A stretch of 49,020 bases of DNA from Streptomyces hygroscopicus subsp. hygroscopicus (GCF_001553455.1 NZ_BBOX01000065.1:1-49020); one strand, 5' to 3'. Shown: positions 1 through 8,215, numbered from the stretch's first letter. Made by a program: numbers and translations. The notes: generated by a model from the letters alone, not told the origin.

Positions 1-1423
1 CGCTGACCACCAGCAGCTGCGGTTCCTCGTCCGGTGCGGGACGGGCGGGGGCCGTGGCGCACTCCTCCACCACCAGATGGACACCGGTGCCGCCGAAGCC
101 GAAGGCGCTCACCCCCGCCCGGCGCGGCTGGCCGGACCGCGGCCACCGGGTCGGTTCGGTCGGGATGGTCAGCCCCGCCGCGTCGAGTCCCGCCCGGTCG
201 GCCGGCTCGAACTCAGGCTGCGGCGGTATCACGCCCCGGTGGACGGCCAGGACGGTCTTGATGAGTCCGGCGATCCCCGCGGCGTTGAGCGCGTGCCCGA
301 CCACCGCCTTCACCGCGCCGAGGAAGGCGGGCGCGCCCCGCTCACCGCGCAGTTCGCGCAGCACACCGATCTCGACCGGATCGCCGACCGTGGTCCCGGT
401 GCCGTGCGCCTCCAGGTAGCCCACCGAGTCCGGGGGCAGGCCCGCGTCGCGGTAGGCCCGGCGCAGCGCCCGGAGCTGACCGGCCGCCTGGGGGTGCATA
501 CCGCCCTGCACCGTCCCGTCGTTGGCCGTTCCCACACCGCGGATCACCGCGTAGACCCGGTCGCCGGCGGCCAGTGCGTCGGCCAGCGGCCGCAGCACCA
601 GCACCCCGGCCCCCTCGCCCAGGACGAAGCCGTCGGCCTCCGCGCCGAAGGGCAGGCAGGTGCCGCGGCGCGAGATGGCGCCGATCCGGCACAGCCCCAC
701 CAACAGGTCGGGGGTGAGGATGAGTTGGGCGCCACCGGCCAGGGCGATGCGGCACCGGCCCGCGCGCAGCGCGAACACGGCGTTGGCCACCGCCATGAGG
801 CCACCGGAGCACGCCGAGTCCAGGGCGTAGCTCTCGCCGTGCAGATCGAAGACCGAACTGACCGTGTTCGGGCCCATGTTGAGCAGCAGCCCGGCCACGG
901 ACGTGCCGTGCAGCCCGTCCACCGCGCGCACCGACTCCGGCCACCGGGGATCGGCCGCCCGCGCCCCGAACTCGCCGCCGGCCAGCTGACGCATCCGGAT
1001 CCGCAGGGTGCTGATCTCGCGGTAGCCGCTCTCGGTGAGTGCCGTGATCACCGAGGTCTCCTCGCGGTCGAAGCCCTCGGCCTCCCATCCCGCGTCCTGG
1101 ATCGCCTCACGGGCGAGGTCGATCAGCAGCCGGGCCTGGGGATCCATCGACCGGGCCCGGCGTGGCGGGATGCCGTAGTGCGCCGCGTCGAAGTGGCCGA
1201 CGTCCGGCAGCAGCGCCATGGTGTCCGTATAGGCCGAGGCCGGGTCGCGGAAGCTGTCGCTGAGAAAGGCGGCGGCGTGCCACCGCGAGTCCGGAACGGT
1301 GGAGAACTGCGCCCGCGGCTCGGTGAGGAGCCGCCAGTACTCGTTGACGTTCCGGGCCCCCGGTAAGCGGCAGGCCATTCCCACGATCGCGATGTCATCG
1401 CGCCGGGGTGCGGTTGTGTCCAC
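1..1423 (-). CDS. Type I polyketide synthase, N-terminal ketosynthase domain (partial)
   Basis: The protein opens with a beta-ketoacyl synthase domain, which performs decarboxylative condensation of acyl units; the rest lies beyond the left edge. About 474 residues are visible. The opening DIAIVGMACRLPGA is a standard KS start. The active-site Cys is in DSACSGG (about residue 201), the first His in HGTGT (about 339) and the second in KAVVGHALNAAG (about 375). The start is GTG at 1423, with AAGGA eight bases upstream. It lies 27 bp after the epimerase-like gene on the same strand, so the two are probably co-transcribed. DSACSGG and GHALNAAG deviate from the usual TACSSS and IGHLEAAAG of modular PKSs. 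That may mean an iterative or otherwise divergent KS, but the product class cannot be told from this piece. Confidence 0.9.
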   Translation of the reverse strand, partial: MDTTAPRRDDIAIVGMACRLPGARNVNEYWRLLTEPRAQFSTVPDSRWHAAAFLSDSFRDPASAYTDTMALLPDVGHFDAAHYGIPPRRARSMDPQARLLIDLAREAIQDAGWEAEGFDREETSVITALTESGYREISTLRIRMRQLAGGEFGARAADPRWPESVRAVDGLHGTSVAGLLLNMGPNTVSSVFDLHGESYALDSACSGGLMAVANAVFALRAGRCRIALAGGAQLILTPDLLVGLCRIGAISRRGTCLPFGAEADGFVLGEGAGVLVLRPLADALAAGDRVYAVIRGVGTANDGTVQGGMHPQAAGQLRALRRAYRDAGLPPDSVGYLEAHGTGTTVGDPVEIGVLRELRGERGAPAFLGAVKAVVGHALNAAGIAGLIKTVLAVHRGVIPPQPEFEPADRAGLDAAGLTIPTEPTRWPRSGQPRRAGVSAFGFGGTGVHLVVEECATAPARPAPDEEPQLLVVS

Positions 1424-1450
1424 TGTTGGAATCCTTCGCTCTCGCAGATG

Positions 1451-2392
1451 TCATCCGGTGTCGGCCAATCGCTCGCGCCACCAGTCCACCGTCGCCTTGA
1501 CCTGCTGATCGACCGGGGTGGCCCGTACCGAGAACGCGGCTTCGTAGGCGCTCGCGTCCAGGACGAAGGGGCGGTCGAACTGGTAGCGGATCTCCTTCAG
1601 TTCGCGGATCAGCGGGGAGACCAGGCCCAAGGCCGCCAGCACGGCCGGCGGCAGCCCGCGCACCGCGACCGGCCCCGTTCCCGACTGGGCGGCGAGGCGG
1701 TCGACCATCTGCCGGGTGGAGCGCGCGGGCTCCGTCGGGACGTGCCAGGCCCGGCCCCAGGCCCGCTCCTCGCCCGCGACCTCGACCAGGGCCCTGGCCA
1801 CGTCGGGGAGATAGCTCCAGCTGTGCGGGGCGTCCGGGTCCCCGAGCGCGGAGACCGGCTTGCCGCGCAGCACTCGTGGCATGACCCGTCCGGCCAGGTG
1901 GCCCCCGTCGGTCACCCCGGGCCCGAAGAAGTCCGAGGCGCGCACCTCGACCGCCTTGATACGGCCCTGTTCGTGGAGTTCGCGCGCCTGCTGCCAGGCG
2001 GCGGCGCGCACCCGTCCCTTGGTGGTGGTGGCCGACAGCGGCAGGTCCTCGGTCATGGGGCCGTCCACCGGGCCGTAGCCGTAGAGGTTGCCCAGCATGA
2101 CCAGGACGGCCCCGGTCGCCTCGGCCGCCGCGCAGAGCGACGTGGCCAGCGGCGGCCACTGGCGCGCCCAGCGGTGGTAGGGCGGTGCGGCGCAGCTGAA
2201 GATGGCGGCCGCGCCCCGCGCGGCCGCGATCAGTCGGGTGCTGTCGGTCGCGTCCAGCGCGACGTGCTCGATACCGGGTTCCGGAGCGCGGCCCGAGGTG
2301 GTGACGACCCGTACCGCATGGCCCTGTTCGGCCAGCAGCCGGGCGGTGGCCGTTCCGGCGGGCCCGAATCCTACGACGACATAGAGGCTCAC
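1451..2392 (-). CDS. NAD(P)-dependent epimerase/dehydratase family protein (extended SDR-like)
   Basis: A Rossmann-fold protein of 313 residues, related to sugar epimerases and ketoreductases. It begins with the nucleotide-binding loop GFGPAG right at the N-terminus (SLYVVVGFGPAG). The pattern continues with GNLYGYGP, a SDFFGPGV segment and a SWSYLPDVARALV segment typical of extended SDRs. I do not see a canonical YxxxK catalytic pair, so redox activity is uncertain. The start is taken as GTG at 2392 because the Rossmann strand follows immediately; a 50-residue upstream extension has no family character. No Shine-Dalgarno is visible, but TAGTGT lies a few bases upstream, so a leaderless message is possible. 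Its position ahead of the PKS suggests a tailoring role, by inference only. Confidence 0.8.
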   Translation of the reverse strand: MSLYVVVGFGPAGTATARLLAEQGHAVRVVTTSGRAPEPGIEHVALDATDSTRLIAAARGAAAIFSCAAPPYHRWARQWPPLATSLCAAAEATGAVLVMLGNLYGYGPVDGPMTEDLPLSATTTKGRVRAAAWQQARELHEQGRIKAVEVRASDFFGPGVTDGGHLAGRVMPRVLRGKPVSALGDPDAPHSWSYLPDVARALVEVAGEERAWGRAWHVPTEPARSTRQMVDRLAAQSGTGPVAVRGLPPAVLAALGLVSPLIRELKEIRYQFDRPFVLDASAYEAAFSVRATPVDQQVKATVDWWRERLADTG

Positions 2393-2566
2393 GCGCGGCA
2401 CACTAGCGCGAGACGCTGTGGCGCCTGCGATAAATATGGCGGGCCGCGCCCCTTGCCGAGGACCGGTCCTGGCCAGCCGGGCGAGGAGAGCGGGCTGCGC
2501 GTACCACGCCACCCCGCGGGCACCCGCCACGCGAGGTACCACAAGCCCCCGCCGAGCGGGCCCCGT

Positions 2567-4381
2567 TCACACGCGCAGGCGGTACGGCATCATGCAGACG
2601 ACGACATCGGTGCGCGCCCTGAGGACCGTGGCCAGCAGCAGGCCGCGCCGGTTCTGGAGGATCTTGTAGCGCCGGTGCCGGGGCTCGACCTCGGGGATGA
2701 GAACGGCGATCTCCCGGCCGCCCCCGGCCTCGCGCCGCACATACGCGACCACCGGCTGCACCAGGGACCGGTGCGGGCTGTCGATGATCTCCAGGCGCAC
2801 CCCGGGATTCCAGCGCTCCCAGGTGTCCTGCAGGGCCCGCGCCTTCTCGGGCTCGGCCTGGACGCTGATCGCCACGACCTCGTCGCCCAGGGCGAGCGCC
2901 GCCGTCAGCGCGCGCTGCGCGAGCCTGCTGACCTCGCCGAGCGGGACGATGACCAGGCTCATGGTGCGCGCCGGTGGCGGCGGGATCCGCCCGAGCCCGA
3001 GTTCCCGGCCGGCCGCCGTGTAATAGCGCTGGACGCGGGTGAACAGCAGCATCAGCAGCGGCACCGCGACGACGACCGCCCAGGCCCCTTCGAGGAACTT
3101 GGTGGTCAGCAGGACCAGACCGGCCCCGGTGGTCAGCACGGCCCCCAGACCGTTGATCATCGCCCGGCGCAGCCACCCTTCCGGCTGCTCGGTCGCCCAG
3201 TGCCGTACCAGCCCGACCTGGCTGATGGTGAAGCCGGTGAACACCCCGATGGCGAACAGCGGGATCAGCCGGTGGGTCTCGCCCCCCACCGCGCTGAGCA
3301 GCGCGGCCGACAACAGCGCCAGCGCCACCACCCCGTACCGGTACACCGGCCGCTCCGCGCGCAGCCCGAACAGGTGGGGCAGCCGGTCGTCCCGCGCCAG
3401 CAGGCTCATCAGGACCGGGAGGCCGCCGAAGCTGGTGTTCGCGGCGAGCGCGAGAACAAGGGTGACGATGAGGTTGGTCGCGTAGTACTGCCATCCGGTT
3501 CCGTACGACCCGGCGGCGAGCTGGGCGAGGACCGTTACACCGCCGCGCGGCGCGACATGGTCGCGGCGGATCAGATACGCCATCCCGAGCAGCATCGCTC
3601 CGAGGAGCATGCCGAGCATCAGCTCGGTGTGCCGCGCCCGCTCGATGCGCGGCTCGCGGAACATCGGCACGCCGTTGGCGATGGCCTCCACCCCGGTCAG
3701 GGCGGAGCAGCCCGAGGAGAACGCTTTCAGGATCAGCAGAACGCCCAGCGCCTCGGTGGCCTGGACGGGGTGGGCCGCGCCGACGACGGCCGCGGGGTGC
3801 GAGCGCAGGATTCCCATCACGACGATGCCGAGCATGCTGACGATGAACAGCACGGTCGGCAGCATCAGCACCTGGGCGCTCTCGGCCACTCCCCACAGGT
3901 TCACGGCCGTGAGCAGGGCGAGCAGCACCAGGCAGACGGCGAGCAGATGCGAGGAGAGGGGCGGGAAGGCGGAGGCGAGGCTGGCGGCGCCGGCGGCCAG
4001 GCTGACGGCCACGGTGAGGACGTAGTCGATGGTCAGGCTCGCCGCGGCGAGCAGGCTCACCCGTTGCCCGAGGCTCTTCTTCGCCACCGCGTAGGCGCCG
4101 CCGCCGTCCGGATGGACGGCGATCACCTGGCAGTAGGAGATCACCAGCACGGTGAGCAGGACGGTGATGACGACAGTGATGGGCAGCGTGGCGGTAAGGG
4201 CCCCGGTGACGGCGGCGACCAGGACGACCACGATGGCCTCGGGGCCGTAGGCGACCGAGCTCAGCGCGTCCAGGGACAGCGCGGCCAGCCCCTCGAGGCT
4301 GGTGAGATGGTGCTTGTCGCCCTCCCCGTGACGCAAAGGCACCCGTGGCCGCAATGCGCGGTGTGCCAGTCCGAACGCCAT
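2567..4381 (-). CDS. APC-superfamily permease, KimA-like potassium transporter
   Basis: An integral membrane transporter of 604 residues with about twelve membrane segments and a soluble C-terminal domain of roughly 150 residues. The segment LSLDALSSVAYGPEAIVVVL near the N-terminus matches the conserved opening of the KimA/YdaO branch of the APC superfamily. B. subtilis KimA, a high-affinity K+ importer controlled by c-di-AMP, is about the same length. GGGAYAVAKKSLG and FSSGCSALTGVEAIANGVP are further family landmarks. ATG 4381 is chosen because the conserved region follows closely and GAGG lies upstream; longer starts add arginine-rich sequence of no family character. It diverges from the DUF1931 gene. 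Substrate is by family; an amino acid permease role cannot be excluded from sequence alone. Confidence 0.82.
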   Translation of the reverse strand: MAFGLAHRALRPRVPLRHGEGDKHHLTSLEGLAALSLDALSSVAYGPEAIVVVLVAAVTGALTATLPITVVITVLLTVLVISYCQVIAVHPDGGGAYAVAKKSLGQRVSLLAAASLTIDYVLTVAVSLAAGAASLASAFPPLSSHLLAVCLVLLALLTAVNLWGVAESAQVLMLPTVLFIVSMLGIVVMGILRSHPAAVVGAAHPVQATEALGVLLILKAFSSGCSALTGVEAIANGVPMFREPRIERARHTELMLGMLLGAMLLGMAYLIRRDHVAPRGGVTVLAQLAAGSYGTGWQYYATNLIVTLVLALAANTSFGGLPVLMSLLARDDRLPHLFGLRAERPVYRYGVVALALLSAALLSAVGGETHRLIPLFAIGVFTGFTISQVGLVRHWATEQPEGWLRRAMINGLGAVLTTGAGLVLLTTKFLEGAWAVVVAVPLLMLLFTRVQRYYTAAGRELGLGRIPPPPARTMSLVIVPLGEVSRLAQRALTAALALGDEVVAISVQAEPEKARALQDTWERWNPGVRLEIIDSPHRSLVQPVVAYVRREAGGGREIAVLIPEVEPRHRRYKILQNRRGLLLATVLRARTDVVVCMMPYRLRV

Positions 4382-4722
4382 GGGGAACCTCGGGACGGGG
4401 TTGTCGGGGGCCGTCCCGCGACAGTGTGCCCCGCCGTGGCGCCCGGCCACCTGAGGCATGCCCGGACAGCCGCCGCTTGTCCGCCGCCTCCGTGACTCCG
4501 CTGACCTGACCGAGTGCTCCTCACGGCGCTCCCCGAGTGTCGCCGCGGCGGTGGGAGCCGCGTCCATAGCATGACCTGGCGCGGTCATCGACCTGTCGGC
4601 AGCAGGCCGGGCCGTGCGATTGGTTCCTGGGGCCCATGCGGTCGCGCATCCGGCGAGCGAGGGTGGCGCTGACGAGGCGCGCCGGGTTACGCCCAGCGCC
4701 GGACGAGTGGAGGTTGGTGACC
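4382..4722. other. Divergent intergenic region between the KimA-like gene and the DUF1931 gene
   Basis: 341 bases that must hold both divergent promoters. I looked on the minus strand for a ydaO-type c-di-AMP riboswitch, which often precedes KimA genes elsewhere, and saw no convincing core. A clear GGAGG at 4709-4713 serves the DUF1931 gene. No coding sequence is credible here. Confidence 0.5.
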
Positions 4723-5172
4723 ATGACGGTGATGTCCGTGCCCAGGTTCGAGCGGTTCTTCCGGGTGGCGGCGGGACTTGATGTGGACAAGAACGACCTC
4801 AAGCGCTACAGCGGCTTCGTGGACGCCAAACTCTACGATCTGCTGCTCATCGCCGAGGCGGTCGCGAAGGCCAACGCCCGGGACGTGATCCTGCCGTGGG
4901 ATCTGCCGATCACCAAGGGGCTCCAGGAGAGCATCCACCGCTTCCGGGACCTCGACCACGAGATCGAGTTGAAGCCCATCCTCGATCAGCTCGCCACGCA
5001 CCCGCCGCTGGACCGCGCACCCGACGACGCGACGGAGGCGAGGCTGCCGGAAATCGTCGGCGGGCTCAGCCTGGCGCTCGCCAAGGCGTTCAGGATTATC
5101 TACCCGGACCTGAAGAATCCGCAGACCAAGCACTGGGAGACCGTCTGGCCGCTCTTCAATCTCCTGCTGTGA
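4723..5172 (+). CDS. DUF1931 histone-fold protein
   Basis: A 149-residue protein of the DUF1931 family, in which two histone folds are joined in one chain (pseudodimer). The family signature is clear: FERFFRVAAGLDVDKNDLKR, then a KLYDLLLIAEAVAKANARD helix, DVILPWDLPITKGLQE and, in the second half, LALAKAFRIIYPDLKNP. ATG 4723 is chosen over an upstream ATG because GGAGG lies nine bases before it and homology starts within a few residues. It is flanked by potassium transport, redox and chaperone-related genes. This fits a role in chromosome or stress physiology, but neither DNA binding nor function is shown by the sequence. Confidence 0.88.
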   Translation: MTVMSVPRFERFFRVAAGLDVDKNDLKRYSGFVDAKLYDLLLIAEAVAKANARDVILPWDLPITKGLQESIHRFRDLDHEIELKPILDQLATHPPLDRAPDDATEARLPEIVGGLSLALAKAFRIIYPDLKNPQTKHWETVWPLFNLLL

Positions 5173-5297
5173 CGCCCGGGTTGTGCATGCCGGGAGCGAT
5201 GCGGTGACCGCCGGACCGGCCAGGATGGCCCTCCGAAGCCCGCGGCGGCACCCGGCGAAGCGGGACCGCCGCGGGAGGGAGCCGGATCCCGGCGGTC

Positions 5298-5400
5298 TCA
5301 GCCGCCCTGGCGTTCGCTGCTCTCGGTTATCCCGATGTGACGGGGCTTGGCGCTCGCCGCCTTGGGGACGGTGATCGTGAGCACGCCGCTGCACACACCG
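5298..5400 (-). pseudogene. C-terminal remnant of an Hsp20/alpha-crystallin small heat-shock protein
   Basis: Read on the minus strand, this stretch encodes GVLTITVPKAASAKPRHIGI and a short tail ending at a TGA (5298-5300). That is the last beta strands and tail of an Hsp20 protein, whose usual form is GVLT(I/V)TVPKAE..KPR.I.I. The preceding in-frame residues have no Hsp20 character, so only about 30 of the expected 140 residues survive. It lies just after the flavoprotein gene in the stress island, suggesting a deletion removed the body of the gene. Confidence 0.65.
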
Positions 5401-5436
5401 TTCCCTGGCCGCGCCGCTGTCGGCGAACCGGCATGT

Positions 5437-7176
5437 TCATCGTCCGTCGTCGGGGTGGCGCGCGACATCGACGGTGGTGTGGCCGAGGTGCTCATGGACC
5501 TGATGAATGGCCATCGCCCCTTCGCCGACGGCGGAGGCCACCCGCTTGACCGAGCCGCTGCGCACATCGCCCGCGGCGAAGACGCCGGGCAGACTGGTCT
5601 CCAGCCCCAGACAGACACGGCCCTGGCCCTCCCAGACCGTGCCACTCGCACGGGCCTGCGCCGCGGCGCCGGTGAGGACGAAGCCGCGGTCGTCGAGGGC
5701 GACCACGTCGGCGAGCCACGCCGTACGGGGCTGGGTCCCGATGAAGACGAACATCGCGCGCACGACCAGCTTGCGACGCTCCCCCGTGCGGTTGTTCTCC
5801 ACCACGATGGCCCGCAGGACGTCGTCGCCCTCCGCCTCGCGCACCTCGCTGTTGAGTATCACGTTCACCCGCGGATGGCGTTCGATCTGGTCGACGAGGT
5901 AGCGGGACATCTTGGCGGCGAGGTCAGGTCCCCGGACCAACAGGTGGACCCGCGGGACGCGCTTGGCGAGGAAGAGGACGGCCTGGCCCGCGGAGTTGCC
6001 GCCGCCGACCACCGCGACCGGATCCGCGCTGCACTGCTGGGCCTCGTACACGGTCGCCGCGTAGTAGACGCTCGCCCCCTCCAGCCGTTCGATACCGGGT
6101 ACTTCGAGCCTGCGGTACTTGGCGCCGGTGGCCAGCACGACGGTGTGGGCCACCACATCGCCGCGCTCGGCGAAGGTGACGCGGTAGGCACCCTCCTCGG
6201 GCTTGAGCGAGGTGGCCTCCGCGGGAACCCAGACCCGGGCCCCGAACTTGCGCGCCTGGAGCTCGCCCCGTTCGGCGAGGTCGGAGCCGGAGATCCCGGC
6301 CGGGAAGCCGAAGTAGTTCTCGATGAGGGACGAGGTGCCGGCCTGGCCGCCCGTGGCGATCGTGTCCATGAGGTCGGTGGTCAGTCCTTCGGAGGCGCTG
6401 TAGACGGCGGCCGCTAGCCCGGCGGGTCCGGAGCCGACGATGATCAGATCGCTGCGCGCCTCCTCGATGGACGGAGAAGAGAGACCGATGAGCCGCGCCA
6501 GTTCGGCGTTGCTGGGGTTGCGCAGCACCCGCTGATCGCGCCAGATGACGATCGGTGTCTCTTCCGGGGGGATGGAGAAACGGCGCAGCAGTGCCTCGGC
6601 CTCCTCGTCCGACTCCAGATCGATCCAGCGGTGCGGCAGCCGGTTGCGGGCCGCGAACTCGCGCAGCCGCCGGGTGTCGGGTGAGTAGCGCGAGCCGAGG
6701 ATCCGAAAGCCCGCGCCGGCGCCGACGAGCAGCGCGCGGCGGCCCAGGTAAGCGCGGAGGACGAGGTCACCGAGGATCGGATCGCGGGCGACCAGCACCC
6801 GCAGCCGGTCGAGCGGAAGGGACAGCACCTCCCCCGGCTCACGGACCCGGGCGGTGTAGAAGGCCACCTGCCCCTGGAGCAGCCCCAGCTCGCCGAGGAA
6901 GCGCCCCGGCCCGTGCACCCTCAGGACCCGCTCGTCGGGGGTGCCGTGGGCCTCGACGATCTCGATGGAGCCGTTGAGGATGACCAGGAAATCCGCACAC
7001 CGCTCCCCCTCCCGGACCAGCACCTGGCCCGGCTCGACCCGGAAGCGCTCCCCGTGTTCGGCGAGGAACGCGATCTGGGCCTGCGACAGCCGGGGGTAGG
7101 CGCCGTACAGATCCGGGGTCTCGAACGGCACCGCCTCGTCGGGAGCGGCCTCGGGGGGCCGGTCGTCGCCTGCCAT
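5437..7176 (-). CDS. Cyclic nucleotide-binding domain fused to a thioredoxin-reductase-like flavoprotein
   Basis: 579 residues in three parts. Residues 20-140 form a CAP-type cyclic-nucleotide-binding fold (VEPGQVLVREGERCADFLVI, then FLGELGLL). Residues 150-235 are a cysteine-free glutaredoxin-like module. Residues 245-570 are an FAD/NADPH oxidoreductase with GSGPAGLAAAVYSASEGL, ATGGQAG, VVGGGNSAGQAV and AAGDVRSGSVKRVA. Where low-molecular-weight thioredoxin reductases carry the CATC redox pair just before the NADPH loop, this protein has YYAATVYEAQQC, so the active disulfide is absent. It may therefore reduce a different partner, as ferredoxin-NADP reductases do. ATG 7176 overlaps the stop of the zinc-finger gene as TGATG, implying coupled translation. 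The thioredoxin gene sits two genes upstream. Confidence 0.9.
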   Translation of the reverse strand: MAGDDRPPEAAPDEAVPFETPDLYGAYPRLSQAQIAFLAEHGERFRVEPGQVLVREGERCADFLVILNGSIEIVEAHGTPDERVLRVHGPGRFLGELGLLQGQVAFYTARVREPGEVLSLPLDRLRVLVARDPILGDLVLRAYLGRRALLVGAGAGFRILGSRYSPDTRRLREFAARNRLPHRWIDLESDEEAEALLRRFSIPPEETPIVIWRDQRVLRNPSNAELARLIGLSSPSIEEARSDLIIVGSGPAGLAAAVYSASEGLTTDLMDTIATGGQAGTSSLIENYFGFPAGISGSDLAERGELQARKFGARVWVPAEATSLKPEEGAYRVTFAERGDVVAHTVVLATGAKYRRLEVPGIERLEGASVYYAATVYEAQQCSADPVAVVGGGNSAGQAVLFLAKRVPRVHLLVRGPDLAAKMSRYLVDQIERHPRVNVILNSEVREAEGDDVLRAIVVENNRTGERRKLVVRAMFVFIGTQPRTAWLADVVALDDRGFVLTGAAAQARASGTVWEGQGRVCLGLETSLPGVFAAGDVRSGSVKRVASAVGEGAMAIHQVHEHLGHTTVDVARHPDDGR

Positions 7177-7439
7177 CAGGCCGGCGCCTCGTGGGCGTAG
7201 CACCAGCGCCAGTTCTCGCCCGGCTCCATGGGTTCCACGATGGGATGCTGCTCGACATAGGCGTGGGCGCACGCGTGCTTGAGCGGCGAGGAGTCGCAGC
7301 AGCCGACATGCCCGCAGGTCAGACAGAGCCGCAGATGCACCCAGGGGGACCCCAGGCGCAGGCACTCCTCACACCCCTCGGGGCTGCGCGGGGAGACCGG
7401 GCGCACCATCGACAGATGCGGATCGGGCTCGATGGCCAT
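7176..7439 (-). CDS. UBP-type zinc-finger protein
   Basis: A small protein of 87 residues made almost wholly of a UBP-type zinc finger. Ligand cysteines and histidines appear as CEEC, LCLTCGHVGCCD and HACAHAYVEQHP, followed by WRWCYAHE. In eukaryotes this fold binds the ubiquitin tail; actinobacterial stand-alone versions have no established partner. ATG 7439 is preferred over GTG 7448, because GAGAGGG sits eight bases before the ATG but abuts the GTG. It is packed between the thioredoxin gene (6 bp away) and the flavoprotein gene (1 bp overlap), so all three are one operon and a redox or stress role is likely by association. Confidence 0.85.
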   Translation of the reverse strand: MAIEPDPHLSMVRPVSPRSPEGCEECLRLGSPWVHLRLCLTCGHVGCCDSSPLKHACAHAYVEQHPIVEPMEPGENWRWCYAHEAPA

Positions 7440-7444
7440 GGCGT

Positions 7445-7909
7445 TCACCCTCTCTCGCTGTCCCGCCGGCCCGCCGCCACCTGCTCGACCCAGGAGCGCA
7501 GGGTGCCCGCCGGGGCAGCACCCGCGCGGCGGGCGACCGGCTCGCCCTTGTCCAGGATGAGCAGGGTCGGCACGGCCTGCACCTCGAACCGCTGAGCGAG
7601 GTGCGGATTGCGGTCGATGTCGACCTTGACGAGTTTGACCCTGCCCGCCAGCTCCGTGGCGACCTGCTCAAGTGCGGGGCTGACCATCCGGCAGGGCCCG
7701 CACCAAGTCGCCCACAGATCCACGACGACGAGGGGCGTCGCCTCCTCGGCGACCTCGGCGAACTCGTTCTCGTCCGCGTCCACGATCCACGGCAGCGGCG
7801 ACTTGCAGTTCCCGCACCGAGGGGCGCCCTCGGCCGCCACGGGGATCTTGTTCGCGCGTCCGCAGGTGGGGCACTTGATGGTCCGGGCTTTGGTCGTTGG
7901 GCTTGACAT
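7445..7909 (-). CDS. trxC: Thioredoxin with N-terminal zinc ribbon (TrxC/Trx2 type)
   Basis: 154 residues. The first 45 carry two CxxC pairs (KCPTCGRANK and RCGNCKS), the zinc ribbon typical of thioredoxin 2. The remainder is a standard thioredoxin fold with the active site WATWCGPCRM and the cis-proline segment AVPTLLI. It would reduce protein disulfides in the cytosol, and the zinc ribbon in E. coli TrxC is linked to oxidative stress response. The gene overlaps or nearly abuts both neighbours and is six bases downstream of the DnaK/ClpB chimera. Whether the neighbouring flavoprotein, which lacks the usual CxxC, reduces it is unclear. Confidence 0.93.
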   Translation of the reverse strand: MSSPTTKARTIKCPTCGRANKIPVAAEGAPRCGNCKSPLPWIVDADENEFAEVAEEATPLVVVDLWATWCGPCRMVSPALEQVATELAGRVKLVKVDIDRNPHLAQRFEVQAVPTLLILDKGEPVARRAGAAPAGTLRSWVEQVAAGRRDSERG

Positions 7910-7915
7910 GGCCGG

Positions 7916-8215
7916 TCACGCCGCCTCTCCGACTTCCTGCCGGGCTCGCTCCTCCGCGTGCTCGCCCGATGGCTGTTCGTAGGTGACCACCAGTTCACCG
8001 TGCTGGGCGTCCACCTTGACGGTGGCGCCCTCCTGGACGTCGCCCTTCAGCAGGGCGCGTCCGATGAGGGTCTCCACCTCGTGGGAGATGAAGCGGCGCA
8101 GCGGGCGTGCCCCGTAGACCGGGTCGTAGCCTTCGTGGGCGATGACCTTCCGGGCTGGTGCCCTTGGGATCACCGAGTTGGTGGTGCCCAGGTCGATACC
8201 GACTGCCTTGGCCAT
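7916..8215 (-). CDS. Chimeric mini-gene: DnaK N-terminus joined to ClpB C-terminus
   Basis: The reading frame begins MAKAVGIDLGTTNSVI, the invariant start of DnaK. After a few residues it switches to the extreme C-terminus of the ClpB disaggregase (GYDPVYGARPLRRFI, then LIGRALLKGDVQEGATVKVD). An AAGGAG sits five bases before the ATG. About 99 residues remain of what would be over 1,400 in two full proteins, so a deletion from early dnaK to late clpB is the simplest explanation. The product keeps no ATPase or substrate domain; it could be an expressed vestige or dead. It heads the trxC-UBP-flavoprotein operon and may chiefly preserve that operon's promoter and translation entry. Confidence 0.82.
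   Translation of the reverse strand: MAKAVGIDLGTTNSVIPRAPARKVIAHEGYDPVYGARPLRRFISHEVETLIGRALLKGDVQEGATVKVDAQHGELVVTYEQPSGEHAEERARQEVGEAA

Noticed and set aside
1448..4495. Very long plus-strand open frame opposite the epimerase and transporter genes
   Set aside because: It is the antisense of genes with clear family motifs. High-GC DNA opens such frames, and its product is Gly/Arg/Asp-rich with no domain.
4382..4722. Possible c-di-AMP (ydaO) riboswitch ahead of the KimA-like gene
   Set aside because: KimA homologues often have one, but I could not identify the conserved core in the minus strand.
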